A stretch of 44,395 nt of DNA from Bryobacterales bacterium (GTDB lineage: Bacteria; Acidobacteriota; Terriglobia; Bryobacterales; Bryobacteraceae), in contig JADLBD010000040.1 of assembly GCA_020847975.1 (NCBI GenBank), forward strand, positions 1-44,395, read 5' to 3'. The position numbers and the translations under genes were made by a program. The notes beneath the pieces were generated by a model, which saw nothing but the letters and a program-made list of their open reading frames with translations, had not been told where the DNA came from and searched no databases. Of the stretch, positions 32,613-41,488 are shown piece after piece (position 1 is the stretch's first letter; the number at the start of each line of letters is the position of its first letter).

Positions 32613-32665
32613 CCGAGTATATCGTTTTCGATACAAGCCCGTGCTGCGCCTTGTGGTATACTCGG
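32613..32665. promoter_or_regulatory. Mirrored TATACTCGG elements between divergent genes
   Basis: CCGAGTATA (32613-32621) and TATACTCGG (32657-32665) form an inverted repeat with 9-bp arms. On the minus strand TATACT ends 6 nt before the GTG at 32609. On the plus strand it could serve as the -10 for the receptor, 72 bp before its ATG. Confidence 0.4.
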
Positions 32666-32734
32666 CGCCTGGGGTTGACTTACTGTGGGGTTAGATCATT
32701 CATCTGGCACTGGATGGCTCAAGGGGTGTTCTCG

Positions 32735-35700
32735 ATGAGAAGATACGGGTTTCACGTGGCGTTCACGCTGATCTTGCTAATACTATGTTCCGGACTGCCG
32801 GGACTTGCTCAGGTGCCGACCGCCGTACTGACGGGTGTTGTGAAGGACCCCACGGGCGCTGCCGTGCCGGGCGTGAAGGTGACGGCCACAAACACGGATA
32901 CCAACCTCACGAGGGATGCAGTAACCGATGAGTCGGGCAATTATCGAATTGCCGCATTGAATCCCGGACCCTATCGTTTGGATGCGGAGGTGACCGGCTT
33001 CAAGAAAGCCACAGTCACCGGCATCGTGCTGGAAGTCGCTCAGCAGGCGCGTGTGGATGTGGATCTGCAGGTCGGCGAAGTCACGCAGTCGATGGAAGTG
33101 GTCGGGCAGCCCACGGTGCTCAATACGGAAAGCAACCTCATTGGCGGCGTGATCAACCAGTCGCGGGTAACCAGCCTGCCGTTGAACGGGCGCAACTTCA
33201 TGGAGTTGACCACCTTGACCGCGGGTATTGCGGAAGGCACCGGTTCGGCCGCCATTGTGAACAAGCGCGCACCCACCGCCGCCGGCATGCCTCATCAGGA
33301 CAACAACTACCAGCTCGACGGCGCCGACAACAAAGAAGCATTTTTCAACAGTTGGAATCTCGGCCCATCGGTGGATGCGATTCAGGAGTTCAGTATCCAG
33401 GTGGGCCAGTATTCCGCCGAGTTCGGTTCGGGCGGAGGCGCGGTCATCAACGTGGTGACCAAGTCGGGAACGAATGAGATCCACGGAACGCTGTGGGAGT
33501 TCCTGCGCAACAACCAGTTCGATGCCAGGAATTTCTTTCTCACTCCGAGCCAGACCATCGCTCCGCTGCGCCGCAACCAGTTCGGCGCAGCAGTCGGCGG
33601 TCCCATCATCAAGAACAAGATGTTTCTTTTCGGCAACTATGATGGGTCGCGGATCCGCCAGGGGCTCTTCCGCACAACCATGGTTCCGGCAGCGGCACAA
33701 ATCGGGGGCGATTTCTCCGGTTTCAATAAGATCATTCGCGATCCTCGGACGGGCCAGCCATTTGCCGGCAACATCATCCCCGCCAGCCGGCTCGATCCCA
33801 TCAGCCAGGCGCTGGCAAAATATTACGCGGCTCCGAACAATCCGAATCCGGTACAGAATTTCACCACCAACGTTTCGAGCATCAACGACTACGATTCAGG
33901 CCTCTTCCGCTACGACTGGCGCGTGACGAACAACAACGATCTGATGGTGCGCTACGGGATTCAGGACATCTATCAGTACACGCCGGGGACATTCCCCGCG
34001 GTTGGCGGGTTGATTGTTCCGCAGAAGCCCCAGAACCTCGCCATTAACCTGACCTCCACGGTCACCCCTCGCCTGCTCAATGAATTTCGCGCCAGCTATG
34101 GACGTCAGATTCATCGCCAGAGGGGACAGAACTCCGGGAACCCCATCGCGGCGAACGCCGGCGTGCCGTTTGCTCCCAAGGAGGGAAGCGGAGCGGGTTT
34201 CGTGGAAGGTCTTTCGCTCGGCAACACCATCTTCAGCAGCCTTTCCGAACAGCAGCCCTGGTTCCTCACCGTAAACACATTCCAGTGGTACGACGGCATT
34301 ACGTGGTCGCGCGGCAAGCACAACATCAAGGCCGGAGCGGACATCCGCCGGCACCGCGCCGACGCCTTCCTGGGCACACGCCTGAACAACTCCTACACGT
34401 TCTCGGGCCAGTTTTCCGGGGATGGATTCTCTGACTTCCTGCTGGGAAACATGTCTTCTTCGTCCGTCGCTCTGTCGCCGAACGAGACCGGCCGGTTCCG
34501 CCGCACGATGCTCGCCGCCTACGTGCTGGACGACTGGAAGGTCACTCCGAAACTCACCTTGAATATCGGACTGCGCTACGAATACGCGCAGATTCCACGG
34601 GAACTCGGCGGATTGACGCCCAGCTTCGATCCCACGCTTGCCAACGGGCAGGGCGGATTGCGGTTCCCCAAGCAGAACACGAATGCCGAGCCGTTCTACA
34701 AGAACGTGCGTCCCGACCTGGGCTTTGGTTACCTGGACCGGGAGACATTGTTCACGCCCGACAAGAACGACATCGCCCCGAGGTTCGGCTTTGCATACCG
34801 GCCATTCACGGGGAACAAGACCGTCATCCGCGGCGGTTATGGAATCTTCTATTCTTCGCCGCAGTTGATGAACCTGATTCAGAACTCCGTGACTGGACCT
34901 CCCGCGCAATTGTGGGCTGGTTATACTTCGGATGCGACGCGTCCCACATTGACATGGGCGGGTGATGTGAACAATCCGAACGGGTCTCTTGCGACCGCGA
35001 TTTTTGGCGTTCTCACTGGTCCGGAAAATCACTGGACGGATGGCTATACGCAGCAGTGGAGCCTCAGCGCGGCTCATGAAATCACCGGCAGCACCGTGCT
35101 CGAAGTGCAATACCTGGGCTCCAAGAGCACGCACCTCGAGAACTCTCTGGATTACAATGCCACGCAGCCCGGTCCGGGTAGTGTTCAGACTCGCATCCCG
35201 TGGCCGAAATGGAACCGCGTCTTCGGATTCAACAGCAGCGGCGCATCCAACTATAACGCCCTACTGGTATCGGCCGAGAAGCGCATGGGCAAAGGACTCA
35301 TGTTCAAGGGGGCCTACACGTTCAGCAAGACGCTGGCGAAGAACGGCGCCCGCTCCAGCGGCAATGTGGGACAAGTGCAGGATCCCTTCAATCTGCGCCT
35401 GAACAGCGGTTACTCCTCTGATGACGTTCCACAGCGGTTTACGGGTAATTTCCTGTATGAATTGCCTGTGGGGCGCGGAAGAAAGTTGGGCTCGAACATG
35501 AGCAAGCTGGCCGATGCTTTGGTAGGGGGCTGGCAGGTGTCCGGTATCGTGACTCTCAACAACGGCTATCACCTGACCTCCCCGACCATCGGCGCCGCCA
35601 ACTGCAATTCCTCGCCGACCAATCTCTGCCGGCCCGACGTGATCGGCGATTTCATGCTCGGCGGGAACGGACTGGTCACACCCCGATGGGACCGTAACGC

Positions 35701-35995
35701 TTTCGACTGGCCTTTGAATACCGCAAAACATCCGGCGCAGGCGCCTCGTTTCGGTAACTCCGCGATGAACATTCTCAGAGGGAATGCGACCAACACGACA
35801 GACTTGGGAATCTTCAAGTCGTTTCTGCTGAGGGAGCGCTACCGCTTCGAATTCCGAACGGAAATGTTCAACGCCTTCAACCATACGAACTTCGCCTCGC
35901 CGAACACATCCGTGGAGAATCCGAACTTCGGACGCACCTTCTCGACATCCGTCGGCCCGCGCACCATTCAGTTCGGACTGAAGTTCTACTGGTGA
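32735..35995 (+). CDS. Oar-like TonB-dependent receptor with carboxypeptidase-regulatory domain
   Basis: ATG 32735 (1086 aa) gives the leader FHVAFTLILLILCSGLPGLAQ; AAGGGG lies upstream, and in-frame ATGs at 32714 or earlier lack one. Residues 28-110 form a CarboxypepD_reg Ig-like domain (LTGVVKDPTGAAVPGVKVTA, DESGNYRIAALNPGPYRL). A plug follows (VTSLPLNGRNFMELTTL, DGADNKEAFFN), and then a large barrel ending QFGLKFYW. The architecture matches the Oar/acidobacterial TonB-dependent transporter group, expanded in Solibacteres for polymer uptake. The position before an MFS transporter, an amidohydrolase and GH32 suggests glycan or glycoside import across the outer membrane. Its stop overlaps the MFS start (GTGA at 35992). 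Confidence 0.93.
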   Translation: MRRYGFHVAFTLILLILCSGLPGLAQVPTAVLTGVVKDPTGAAVPGVKVTATNTDTNLTRDAVTDESGNYRIAALNPGPYRLDAEVTGFKKATVTGIVLEVAQQARVDVDLQVGEVTQSMEVVGQPTVLNTESNLIGGVINQSRVTSLPLNGRNFMELTTLTAGIAEGTGSAAIVNKRAPTAAGMPHQDNNYQLDGADNKEAFFNSWNLGPSVDAIQEFSIQVGQYSAEFGSGGGAVINVVTKSGTNEIHGTLWEFLRNNQFDARNFFLTPSQTIAPLRRNQFGAAVGGPIIKNKMFLFGNYDGSRIRQGLFRTTMVPAAAQIGGDFSGFNKIIRDPRTGQPFAGNIIPASRLDPISQALAKYYAAPNNPNPVQNFTTNVSSINDYDSGLFRYDWRVTNNNDLMVRYGIQDIYQYTPGTFPAVGGLIVPQKPQNLAINLTSTVTPRLLNEFRASYGRQIHRQRGQNSGNPIAANAGVPFAPKEGSGAGFVEGLSLGNTIFSSLSEQQPWFLTVNTFQWYDGITWSRGKHNIKAGADIRRHRADAFLGTRLNNSYTFSGQFSGDGFSDFLLGNMSSSSVALSPNETGRFRRTMLAAYVLDDWKVTPKLTLNIGLRYEYAQIPRELGGLTPSFDPTLANGQGGLRFPKQNTNAEPFYKNVRPDLGFGYLDRETLFTPDKNDIAPRFGFAYRPFTGNKTVIRGGYGIFYSSPQLMNLIQNSVTGPPAQLWAGYTSDATRPTLTWAGDVNNPNGSLATAIFGVLTGPENHWTDGYTQQWSLSAAHEITGSTVLEVQYLGSKSTHLENSLDYNATQPGPGSVQTRIPWPKWNRVFGFNSSGASNYNALLVSAEKRMGKGLMFKGAYTFSKTLAKNGARSSGNVGQVQDPFNLRLNSGYSSDDVPQRFTGNFLYELPVGRGRKLGSNMSKLADALVGGWQVSGIVTLNNGYHLTSPTIGAANCNSSPTNLCRPDVIGDFMLGGNGLVTPRWDRNAFDWPLNTAKHPAQAPRFGNSAMNILRGNATNTTDLGIFKSFLLRERYRFEFRTEMFNAFNHTNFASPNTSVENPNFGRTFSTSVGPRTIQFGLKFYW

Positions 35996-37284
35996 CGCCG
36001 GCCCCGGTTACATCGTCTGAGCGCGGAGGCACGCCGGTGCGCGCTTCCTCCCCGAACTACAAGTGGTTCGTCGCGGCCATGTTGTTTTCCGCGGCCGCGC
36101 TGAACTACGGCGATCGCACCGCCATCACGGCGGTGTTCCCGCTGCTGAAGCGCGATCTCGGCATGTCCGACCTGATGCTTGGCGCCACCGGTACGGTGTT
36201 CCTGTGGAGTTACGCGATCGTGTCCCCGTTCGTGGGCTTCCTGGGCGACCGGATTTCGCGCGCGCGGTTGTTGACCGTAAGCCTCGGCGCCTGGAGCCTG
36301 GTGATGACACTCAGCGGGCTGGCCGCTTCCGCCGGCCAGTTGCTCCTGCTGCGCGTGGCGTTGGGCCTGGCGGAAGCCGGGTACATCCCTGCGGCCACCG
36401 CGCTGATCGCCGACCATCATGGACCCGCCACACGCGCCAAAGCCATTGGGATACACCTCGCCGGGTTCAGCTTTGGCATGGTGGGCGGCGGATGGCTGGC
36501 CGGTTACCTGGGAGATTCGCTCGGCTGGCGTCCGTCGTTTTTCATTCTGGGAACGTGCGGCCTGCTGTTGACCGGGGTCTGTCTGCTGTTTCTTCGAGAC
36601 GTTCCGGCGCAGGCATCCGGGGCTGCCGCCGCGGAAACGCAGTCCATGGCCGCGGCGATTCTTAGTCTGCTGCGCATCCCCACGTTTCTCATCCTTACCT
36701 TCGAACTGGTCTGCTCCGGCACCGTGAATTGGATCTTCATAAACTGGCTCCCCCTGTTCTTCCGGGAAACGTTCACGTTGTCGCTGGCAATGGCCGGACT
36801 CTACGGAACGCTCTGGATCCAAGGCGGGCGGGTGCTGGGATTCGTTCTGGGCGGACCGCCTTCGGACGCGGCGGCGCGCCGGCATTCGCGCCACCGGATG
36901 CTGATCATGGTGGCCACCTACCTCCTCGCCGCTCCGGTTCTGCTGATCTTCTCGCACTCGAAGAGCTTCGTTCTCATCGCAAGCGCAATCTTCGCCTACA
37001 ACCTCCTGGTGGGATTCGGCTATGTGAACGCGCAGCCGCTGCTTTGCGAATTGCTGCCGGTCCGGCTGCGGTCGACGGCGGTCGGCATCATGAACATGAG
37101 CGCCTGCTTTGCCGGGGGCGCGGGAATTCTTGCGGCGGGCTGGCTGAAGAGCGACTACGGCCTTGCGCATTCCTTCTCGAGTCTTTCGGTGGTGGTGTTT
37201 GGAATCGCCGGAGTGCTGCTGGCGGCTTACTTTACGGTGCTGCCGCGTGATCTCGAGCATGCGCGCAAGTCGGGAGTTTCTTAG
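35992..37284 (+). CDS. MFS transporter
   Basis: The 430-residue protein starts at a GTG overlapping the receptor's stop. Twelve TM segments can be read. The MFS loop 2-3 motif is GFLGDRISRARLL, and the second-half equivalent is GGPPSDAAARRHSRHRML. The NYGDRTAITAVFPLL start and ALGLAEAGYIPAATALIADH resemble the anion:cation symporter and spinster-like groups that move hexuronates and other sugar acids. Import of the sugar or acid delivered by the upstream receptor is likely. Substrate is not assignable from sequence alone. Confidence 0.9.
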   Translation: MTPAPVTSSERGGTPVRASSPNYKWFVAAMLFSAAALNYGDRTAITAVFPLLKRDLGMSDLMLGATGTVFLWSYAIVSPFVGFLGDRISRARLLTVSLGAWSLVMTLSGLAASAGQLLLLRVALGLAEAGYIPAATALIADHHGPATRAKAIGIHLAGFSFGMVGGGWLAGYLGDSLGWRPSFFILGTCGLLLTGVCLLFLRDVPAQASGAAAAETQSMAAAILSLLRIPTFLILTFELVCSGTVNWIFINWLPLFFRETFTLSLAMAGLYGTLWIQGGRVLGFVLGGPPSDAAARRHSRHRMLIMVATYLLAAPVLLIFSHSKSFVLIASAIFAYNLLVGFGYVNAQPLLCELLPVRLRSTAVGIMNMSACFAGGAGILAAGWLKSDYGLAHSFSSLSVVVFGIAGVLLAAYFTVLPRDLEHARKSGVS

Positions 37285-37328
37285 CTCGCTTCAGGCCATG
37301 GCGGCGCTGCTGTCATAATGGTCGCATC

Positions 37329-38627
37329 ATGGCCTGCCACATCCATCTTTGGGCGGCGATTCTGCTGGCTCCGCTTCTCTCCGGGCAAGTCCGTTACGAC
37401 CTCCTGCTGAAACACGGCCACGTCATCGACGCAAAGAGCGGGCTCAGCGCCGTGCGCGATATCGCCATCGCCAACGGCCGCATTGCCGCCATCGCCGGGG
37501 ACATCCCGGCGGAGTCGGCGGCGAAGGTGGTGGATGTCCGCTCGCTCTATGTAACGCCCGGTCTCGTCGATATCCACACTCATGTGATGACCATGAGCGG
37601 GTTGCGCGGGTCGCTCGAGGAAGACCAGAACGTCTGGGCGGACAGCCATACGTTCCGCGCCGGTGTTACCACGGTAGTGGATGCCGGCAGCTCCGGTTGG
37701 CGCACATTCGAGGAAGAGAAGCGGCGCATCCTCGACCATTCGCGCACTCGTATTCTGGCCATGCTCAACATCGTGGGCGCGGGGCAGGGCGGGGGAGCGT
37801 CGGAGCAGGATACGGGTGACATGGACCCGAAAGCCACCGCCGCCATGGCGAAGCGCTATCCCGGTCTCGTGGTCGGCATCAAGACGGCGCACTACCGGGG
37901 CCCGGAGTGGACTGCGGTCGAGCGCGCCGTCGAAGCCGGCCGGCTGGCCAACATTCCCGTGATGGTAGATTTCGGCGACTTCCGTCCGGAACGTCCTTAC
38001 GAAGAGCTGGTCACGAAGAAGCTACGCCCCGGCGACATCTCCACGCACATGTATCTTGGTAGAGTTCCACTGCTCGATGAGAACGGGAAGTTGCGCGCCT
38101 ACCTTGGGGAGGCTCGACGGCGCGGCGTGATTTTCGACGTCGGCCACGGCGGCGGCAGCTTTCTCTTTCGCCAGGCCGTGCCCGCCATCGAACAGGGCTT
38201 TCCTCCGGACTCCATCTCGACGGACCTTCATACGGAAAGCATGAACGCGGGCATGAAGGACATGCTGAATGTCGCTTCGAAGATCCTGAACATCGGCATG
38301 CCGCTTGATGACGTGATCGCGCGCGTCACCTGGAATCCGGCACGCGAGATCAAGCGTACCGACCTCGGACATTTGGAAGTGGGCGCTGCGGCCGACGTAG
38401 CCGTGCTGCGCCTGGAGCAGGGGAACTTCGGATTCGTCGATTCCTATGGCGCGCGGATGAACGGGACAAAACTCCTGGTCTGCGAACTCACCATCCATGA
38501 TGGCCTGGTGGTGTGGGACCTGAACGGACTCACTCGCGAGGATTGGCGCAAACTGGGCAAGTATGGCAAGATGCAGGACACGCGCTGGGATTCGACCTAC
38601 GGCCCGCTCTCCAAAAGACGGAAATAG
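37329..38627 (+). CDS. Amidohydrolase/deacetylase-family metallohydrolase, exported
   Basis: This 432-residue protein starts with a leader (ACHIHLWAAILLAPLLSGQ). Amidohydrolase-superfamily ligands are visible: LVDIHTHVM for the HxH pair, VVGIKTAHYRG for the bridging Lys, ISTHMYLGR and DVGHGGGSF for later His ligands, and SISTDLHT for the Asp. The family is the EF_0837/Atu3266-type group, whose characterised members act on N-acyl or O-acyl hydroxy acids rather than nucleobases. CATAAT lies 9 nt before the ATG. It follows the MFS gene by 44 bp and precedes GH32 by 17 bp. Confidence 0.85.
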   Translation: MACHIHLWAAILLAPLLSGQVRYDLLLKHGHVIDAKSGLSAVRDIAIANGRIAAIAGDIPAESAAKVVDVRSLYVTPGLVDIHTHVMTMSGLRGSLEEDQNVWADSHTFRAGVTTVVDAGSSGWRTFEEEKRRILDHSRTRILAMLNIVGAGQGGGASEQDTGDMDPKATAAMAKRYPGLVVGIKTAHYRGPEWTAVERAVEAGRLANIPVMVDFGDFRPERPYEELVTKKLRPGDISTHMYLGRVPLLDENGKLRAYLGEARRRGVIFDVGHGGGSFLFRQAVPAIEQGFPPDSISTDLHTESMNAGMKDMLNVASKILNIGMPLDDVIARVTWNPAREIKRTDLGHLEVGAAADVAVLRLEQGNFGFVDSYGARMNGTKLLVCELTIHDGLVVWDLNGLTREDWRKLGKYGKMQDTRWDSTYGPLSKRRK

Positions 38628-38644
38628 CCCATTCGGATGTGAGC

Positions 38645-40198
38645 ATGAACGAACCCCAATCTGCAAGCGCTGCCGGCCGGCGCGCGTTTCTCCGGCAGGC
38701 CGGATTGTCCGGCGCAGCCATGAGTGCTTTGTCCGCCGCGCAGTCGCAACCTGTCAGCGACATAGTCCGCGGCGATCTGGTCCTGCACTACCACCTGATG
38801 CACCCGGGTGGCCCGTCCGCTCCCGGCGATCCGAACGCAGCCTTCCACCTCGATGGACTCTATCATCTGCACTACATCCTTCGCCACCGGTTTCGCGGCA
38901 AGGATTCCTTCTGCTTCGTCCATGTTTCCAGTCCGGACATGCTGCACTGGACCTGGCACAAGACATCTCTTCAGCCGTCGTTCACGGGGCACGGCATGTT
39001 CAGCGGCACGGGGTTTCTCACGAAAGAAGGCAAGCCCGCGGCTATCTATCACGGCCAGGGATCCGGCCGGAACCAGATTGCCATCGCCAGGGACAGGCGT
39101 CTCGAGGAGTGGGAAAAACCGTATCCGGTCGAGCCGCTGACGGCGGAGGGGAAGCCCGCTCCGATGCAGCATTGGGATCCGGATTGCTTCCTCATCGGCG
39201 ACACCTATTACGCCCTCTCCGGAGGGCGCAGCCCTGATGTCGTCAAGTCGCGCGATCTGAAGAATTGGCGGTATGCCGGCAAATTCCTGCCGCGAGACAT
39301 GCCGGATGCCGTGATGGGAGAAGACATCTCCTGCCCGAACTTCTTCCGGCTTGGGGACAAATGGATGCTGCTCTGCATCAGCCATTCGCTCGGATGCCGG
39401 TATTATCTTGGCCAATGGGATGCGAAGGCGGAACAGTTCGTGCCCACCGCGCACGGGCGTATGAACTGGCGCCGTGAAAATCAGCCGCTATACGACGTGG
39501 TCTATCGCGACTTTTTCGCCCCGGAGAGCGTGTTGACCCCGGATGGACGGCGCGTGATGTGGGCCTGGTGCGCTACTCTCGACAAACAAATCGACCTCGC
39601 GACCCTTCAGGCGCTTCCTCGTGAATTGAGCTTGGGCCCGGACGGCGGGCTGCGGATCCAGCCGCTGCGGGAGTTGGAATCGCTCCGCTACGATCCGGTG
39701 GCGCTCCATGATCTCACTGTTGCGCCGGGGGAGAGCAACACCCAGGGCAGGATTGCCGTGAAGCGGCTGGCGGAACTGCCGGGTGAGGCGCTCGAGATCC
39801 GCATCCGGGTGGACCGCACGCAAGCCGAGCGCAAACGGTTCGGCCTTCAACTGTTCGCCGGCGAAAAGGACGAAGGGCTGCCGGTCCTCCTCAAACCGGA
39901 GACCGGGACTCTTCGCGTGGGGGCTGCCGAAGCGCCGTTCCGGGTTACCGATCTCGATCGAGGGGAAGGCCTCGAACTGCGCATCTTCCTCGACAGGTAC
40001 CTGGTCGAGGTTTTTGCCAACGGCAGGCAGGCGATGATCGCCGCGCATATGGACTATCGAGGGAAGAGCGGGTTGAACGCCTACTCGTTCGGCGATCCCA
40101 CTACGATCCGGACGCTCGAAATCTGGAAACTGCGTCCCGCCAACCAGGGATTTCTGGAAGCGCGGCGGAGCCGCATTTGGGAACCCCGCACGGAATAG
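38645..40198 (+). CDS. GH32-family-like secreted glycoside hydrolase, divergent motifs
   Basis: ATG 38645 gives 517 aa with a Tat leader (GRRAFLRQAGLSGAAMSALS); an open extension lies inside the amidohydrolase gene. A five-bladed GH32-type propeller is followed by a beta-sandwich (LEIRIRVDRTQAERKRFG, LRIFLDRYLVEVFANG, the latter highly typical of GH32). The nucleophile motif WMNDPNG appears as SAPGDPNAAFHLDGLYHLHY. The RDP motif appears as HWDPDCF, and the EC motif as EDISCPNFF, with Ser where acid/base Glu normally precedes Cys. I recall the same variants in a planctomycete and acidobacterial subfamily, so fructan hydrolysis is not certain. It is the last gene of the receptor operon. Confidence 0.82.
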   Translation: MNEPQSASAAGRRAFLRQAGLSGAAMSALSAAQSQPVSDIVRGDLVLHYHLMHPGGPSAPGDPNAAFHLDGLYHLHYILRHRFRGKDSFCFVHVSSPDMLHWTWHKTSLQPSFTGHGMFSGTGFLTKEGKPAAIYHGQGSGRNQIAIARDRRLEEWEKPYPVEPLTAEGKPAPMQHWDPDCFLIGDTYYALSGGRSPDVVKSRDLKNWRYAGKFLPRDMPDAVMGEDISCPNFFRLGDKWMLLCISHSLGCRYYLGQWDAKAEQFVPTAHGRMNWRRENQPLYDVVYRDFFAPESVLTPDGRRVMWAWCATLDKQIDLATLQALPRELSLGPDGGLRIQPLRELESLRYDPVALHDLTVAPGESNTQGRIAVKRLAELPGEALEIRIRVDRTQAERKRFGLQLFAGEKDEGLPVLLKPETGTLRVGAAEAPFRVTDLDRGEGLELRIFLDRYLVEVFANGRQAMIAAHMDYRGKSGLNAYSFGDPTTIRTLEIWKLRPANQGFLEARRSRIWEPRTE

Positions 40199-40317
40199 GC
40201 GCTGGGAGCGCGCACGGGCTCCATGATGGAAATTAACAAACCTATTTCTCTTGGCGAATGAGACGTACGATGGTACACTTCGGGTCGAAGGTAGGTCGTC
40301 TGCCCGGAGCAGTTCCC

Positions 40318-41283
40318 ATGAAGTACAATCCACTGTGCATGAATGTTCGTACATACGAAAGGATATGGTTCGCATTGTGCGTTCATCTCTTTGGCTTGGT
40401 GCCCGGTTTCGGTCAGGTGTATCCGGATGTGGCCATTCTTAAGCCTGCTGGAATTCTTGAAGTGCCAAGTAGTGATGCCTTCTTGCGCATTTTGCAGATA
40501 TCTTCATCCGTTGATGGATCACTGTATTTCCTGTGTCGACATCGATTCGACGCGGAAATCATCCGGATAGATGTATCTGGAAAACTGCTGAACAAGATGA
40601 CTGTTCCGTGGGCCACTTCTCAATTTGCTGTGGATCGAAATCGCGCCGTAATTGCTTATGTTAAGGATAGAAACGCGCACCGCTTGTTGCGGATTGCAGA
40701 ATCGGGTTTATCCGTTCAGGATCAACCCGTAACCTGTAACGTCGGCGGGATGGCGCTTCTTGGGGACGATATCATCGGTCTTGACAATGGGAGGATCATA
40801 GCAAACATGCCCGATTCCGCCAACATGATTGCTAGTCCAATCACGTGGCCCAATGCGACTGCATCTTTGTTAGGCAACCGGCTGGCTGTCGTCGGACTTG
40901 GCAACTCGTTGCTATGGATACTCAGGCAAGACGGATCTATTGAGAGAAGCTCATTGCTGAGAGCCCCGGAGTTGGCTGATGATGGCCAAGTGGTTCCTCC
41001 TGGGGTAACAAGACGAAGAATTCTCGACATCGCTTCCGATGAACGCGGCAAACTGTACTGTGCGGGCTCGCCCTACCGCGCGGCTGATGGGGGAATAATA
41101 TTGCAGTTCAATGCTGATGGAGTTCTGGAGCGGCGCTTCAGAATACAACTGCCTATTACTTCCAAAGATGCCCAGGAACCGGCTGATGGGCGGCTTCTCG
41201 TATCTCACATCGCGGTTGCACGTGGAGTCCTCTTCGTCAGCGGGATGAGTGATAGTAAATGCGCTTACTACAGATTGCCATAG
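40318..41283 (+). CDS. AT-richer secreted beta-propeller-like protein, unknown function
   Basis: ATG 40318 has GGAG 8 nt upstream (321 aa); ATG 40339 is an alternative, and both give the leader ERIWFALCVHLFGLVPGFGQ. The body has repeated hydrophobic strand pairs (SSVDGSLYFLCRH, RFDAEIIRIDVSGKLL, SDERGKLYCAGSPY, GIILQFNADGVLERRF) like NHL or 6-bladed propellers. I do not recognise the family. Base composition is visibly lower in GC than all flanking genes and codon choice is less GC-biased, which suggests recent transfer. It lies between GH32 and the convergent large secreted gene with no coupling. Confidence 0.65.
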   Translation: MKYNPLCMNVRTYERIWFALCVHLFGLVPGFGQVYPDVAILKPAGILEVPSSDAFLRILQISSSVDGSLYFLCRHRFDAEIIRIDVSGKLLNKMTVPWATSQFAVDRNRAVIAYVKDRNAHRLLRIAESGLSVQDQPVTCNVGGMALLGDDIIGLDNGRIIANMPDSANMIASPITWPNATASLLGNRLAVVGLGNSLLWILRQDGSIERSSLLRAPELADDGQVVPPGVTRRRILDIASDERGKLYCAGSPYRAADGGIILQFNADGVLERRFRIQLPITSKDAQEPADGRLLVSHIAVARGVLFVSGMSDSKCAYYRLP

Positions 41284-41423
41284 CAGATTACAGAGGCAAC
41301 AGGGTATGTATCCCAAAGAAAGGCGGCATTGCATGTTATCTTCAGTGACATCGAGACGTTCGACCTTCAGTTCTGCTGCGCACAATTTCGAGTGATTTGT
41401 CGAACAAGCCCGGACGACACGGT

Positions 41424-41443
41424 GTTCGATACCGTTCGATACG
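41424..41443. repeat. Tandem 10-bp direct repeat
   Basis: GTTCGATACC is followed immediately by GTTCGATACG in the 205-bp stretch between the two convergent secreted-protein genes. No gene or hairpin is seen in this stretch. Confidence 0.5.
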
Positions 41444-41488
41444 GACAAGATAGAGAAGCAGGCGATGCAGAACCGGAGTGCATGCCTG

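Noticed and set aside
32675..32703. TTGACT as a -35 for the receptor
   Set aside because: No adequate -10 lies 16-18 bp downstream (ATTCAT only); the TATACT at 32657 is a better candidate.
35986..37260. A 424-codon minus-strand frame
   Set aside because: It mirrors the MFS transporter and is low-complexity Arg/Gln/His; the plus strand carries clear transporter motifs.
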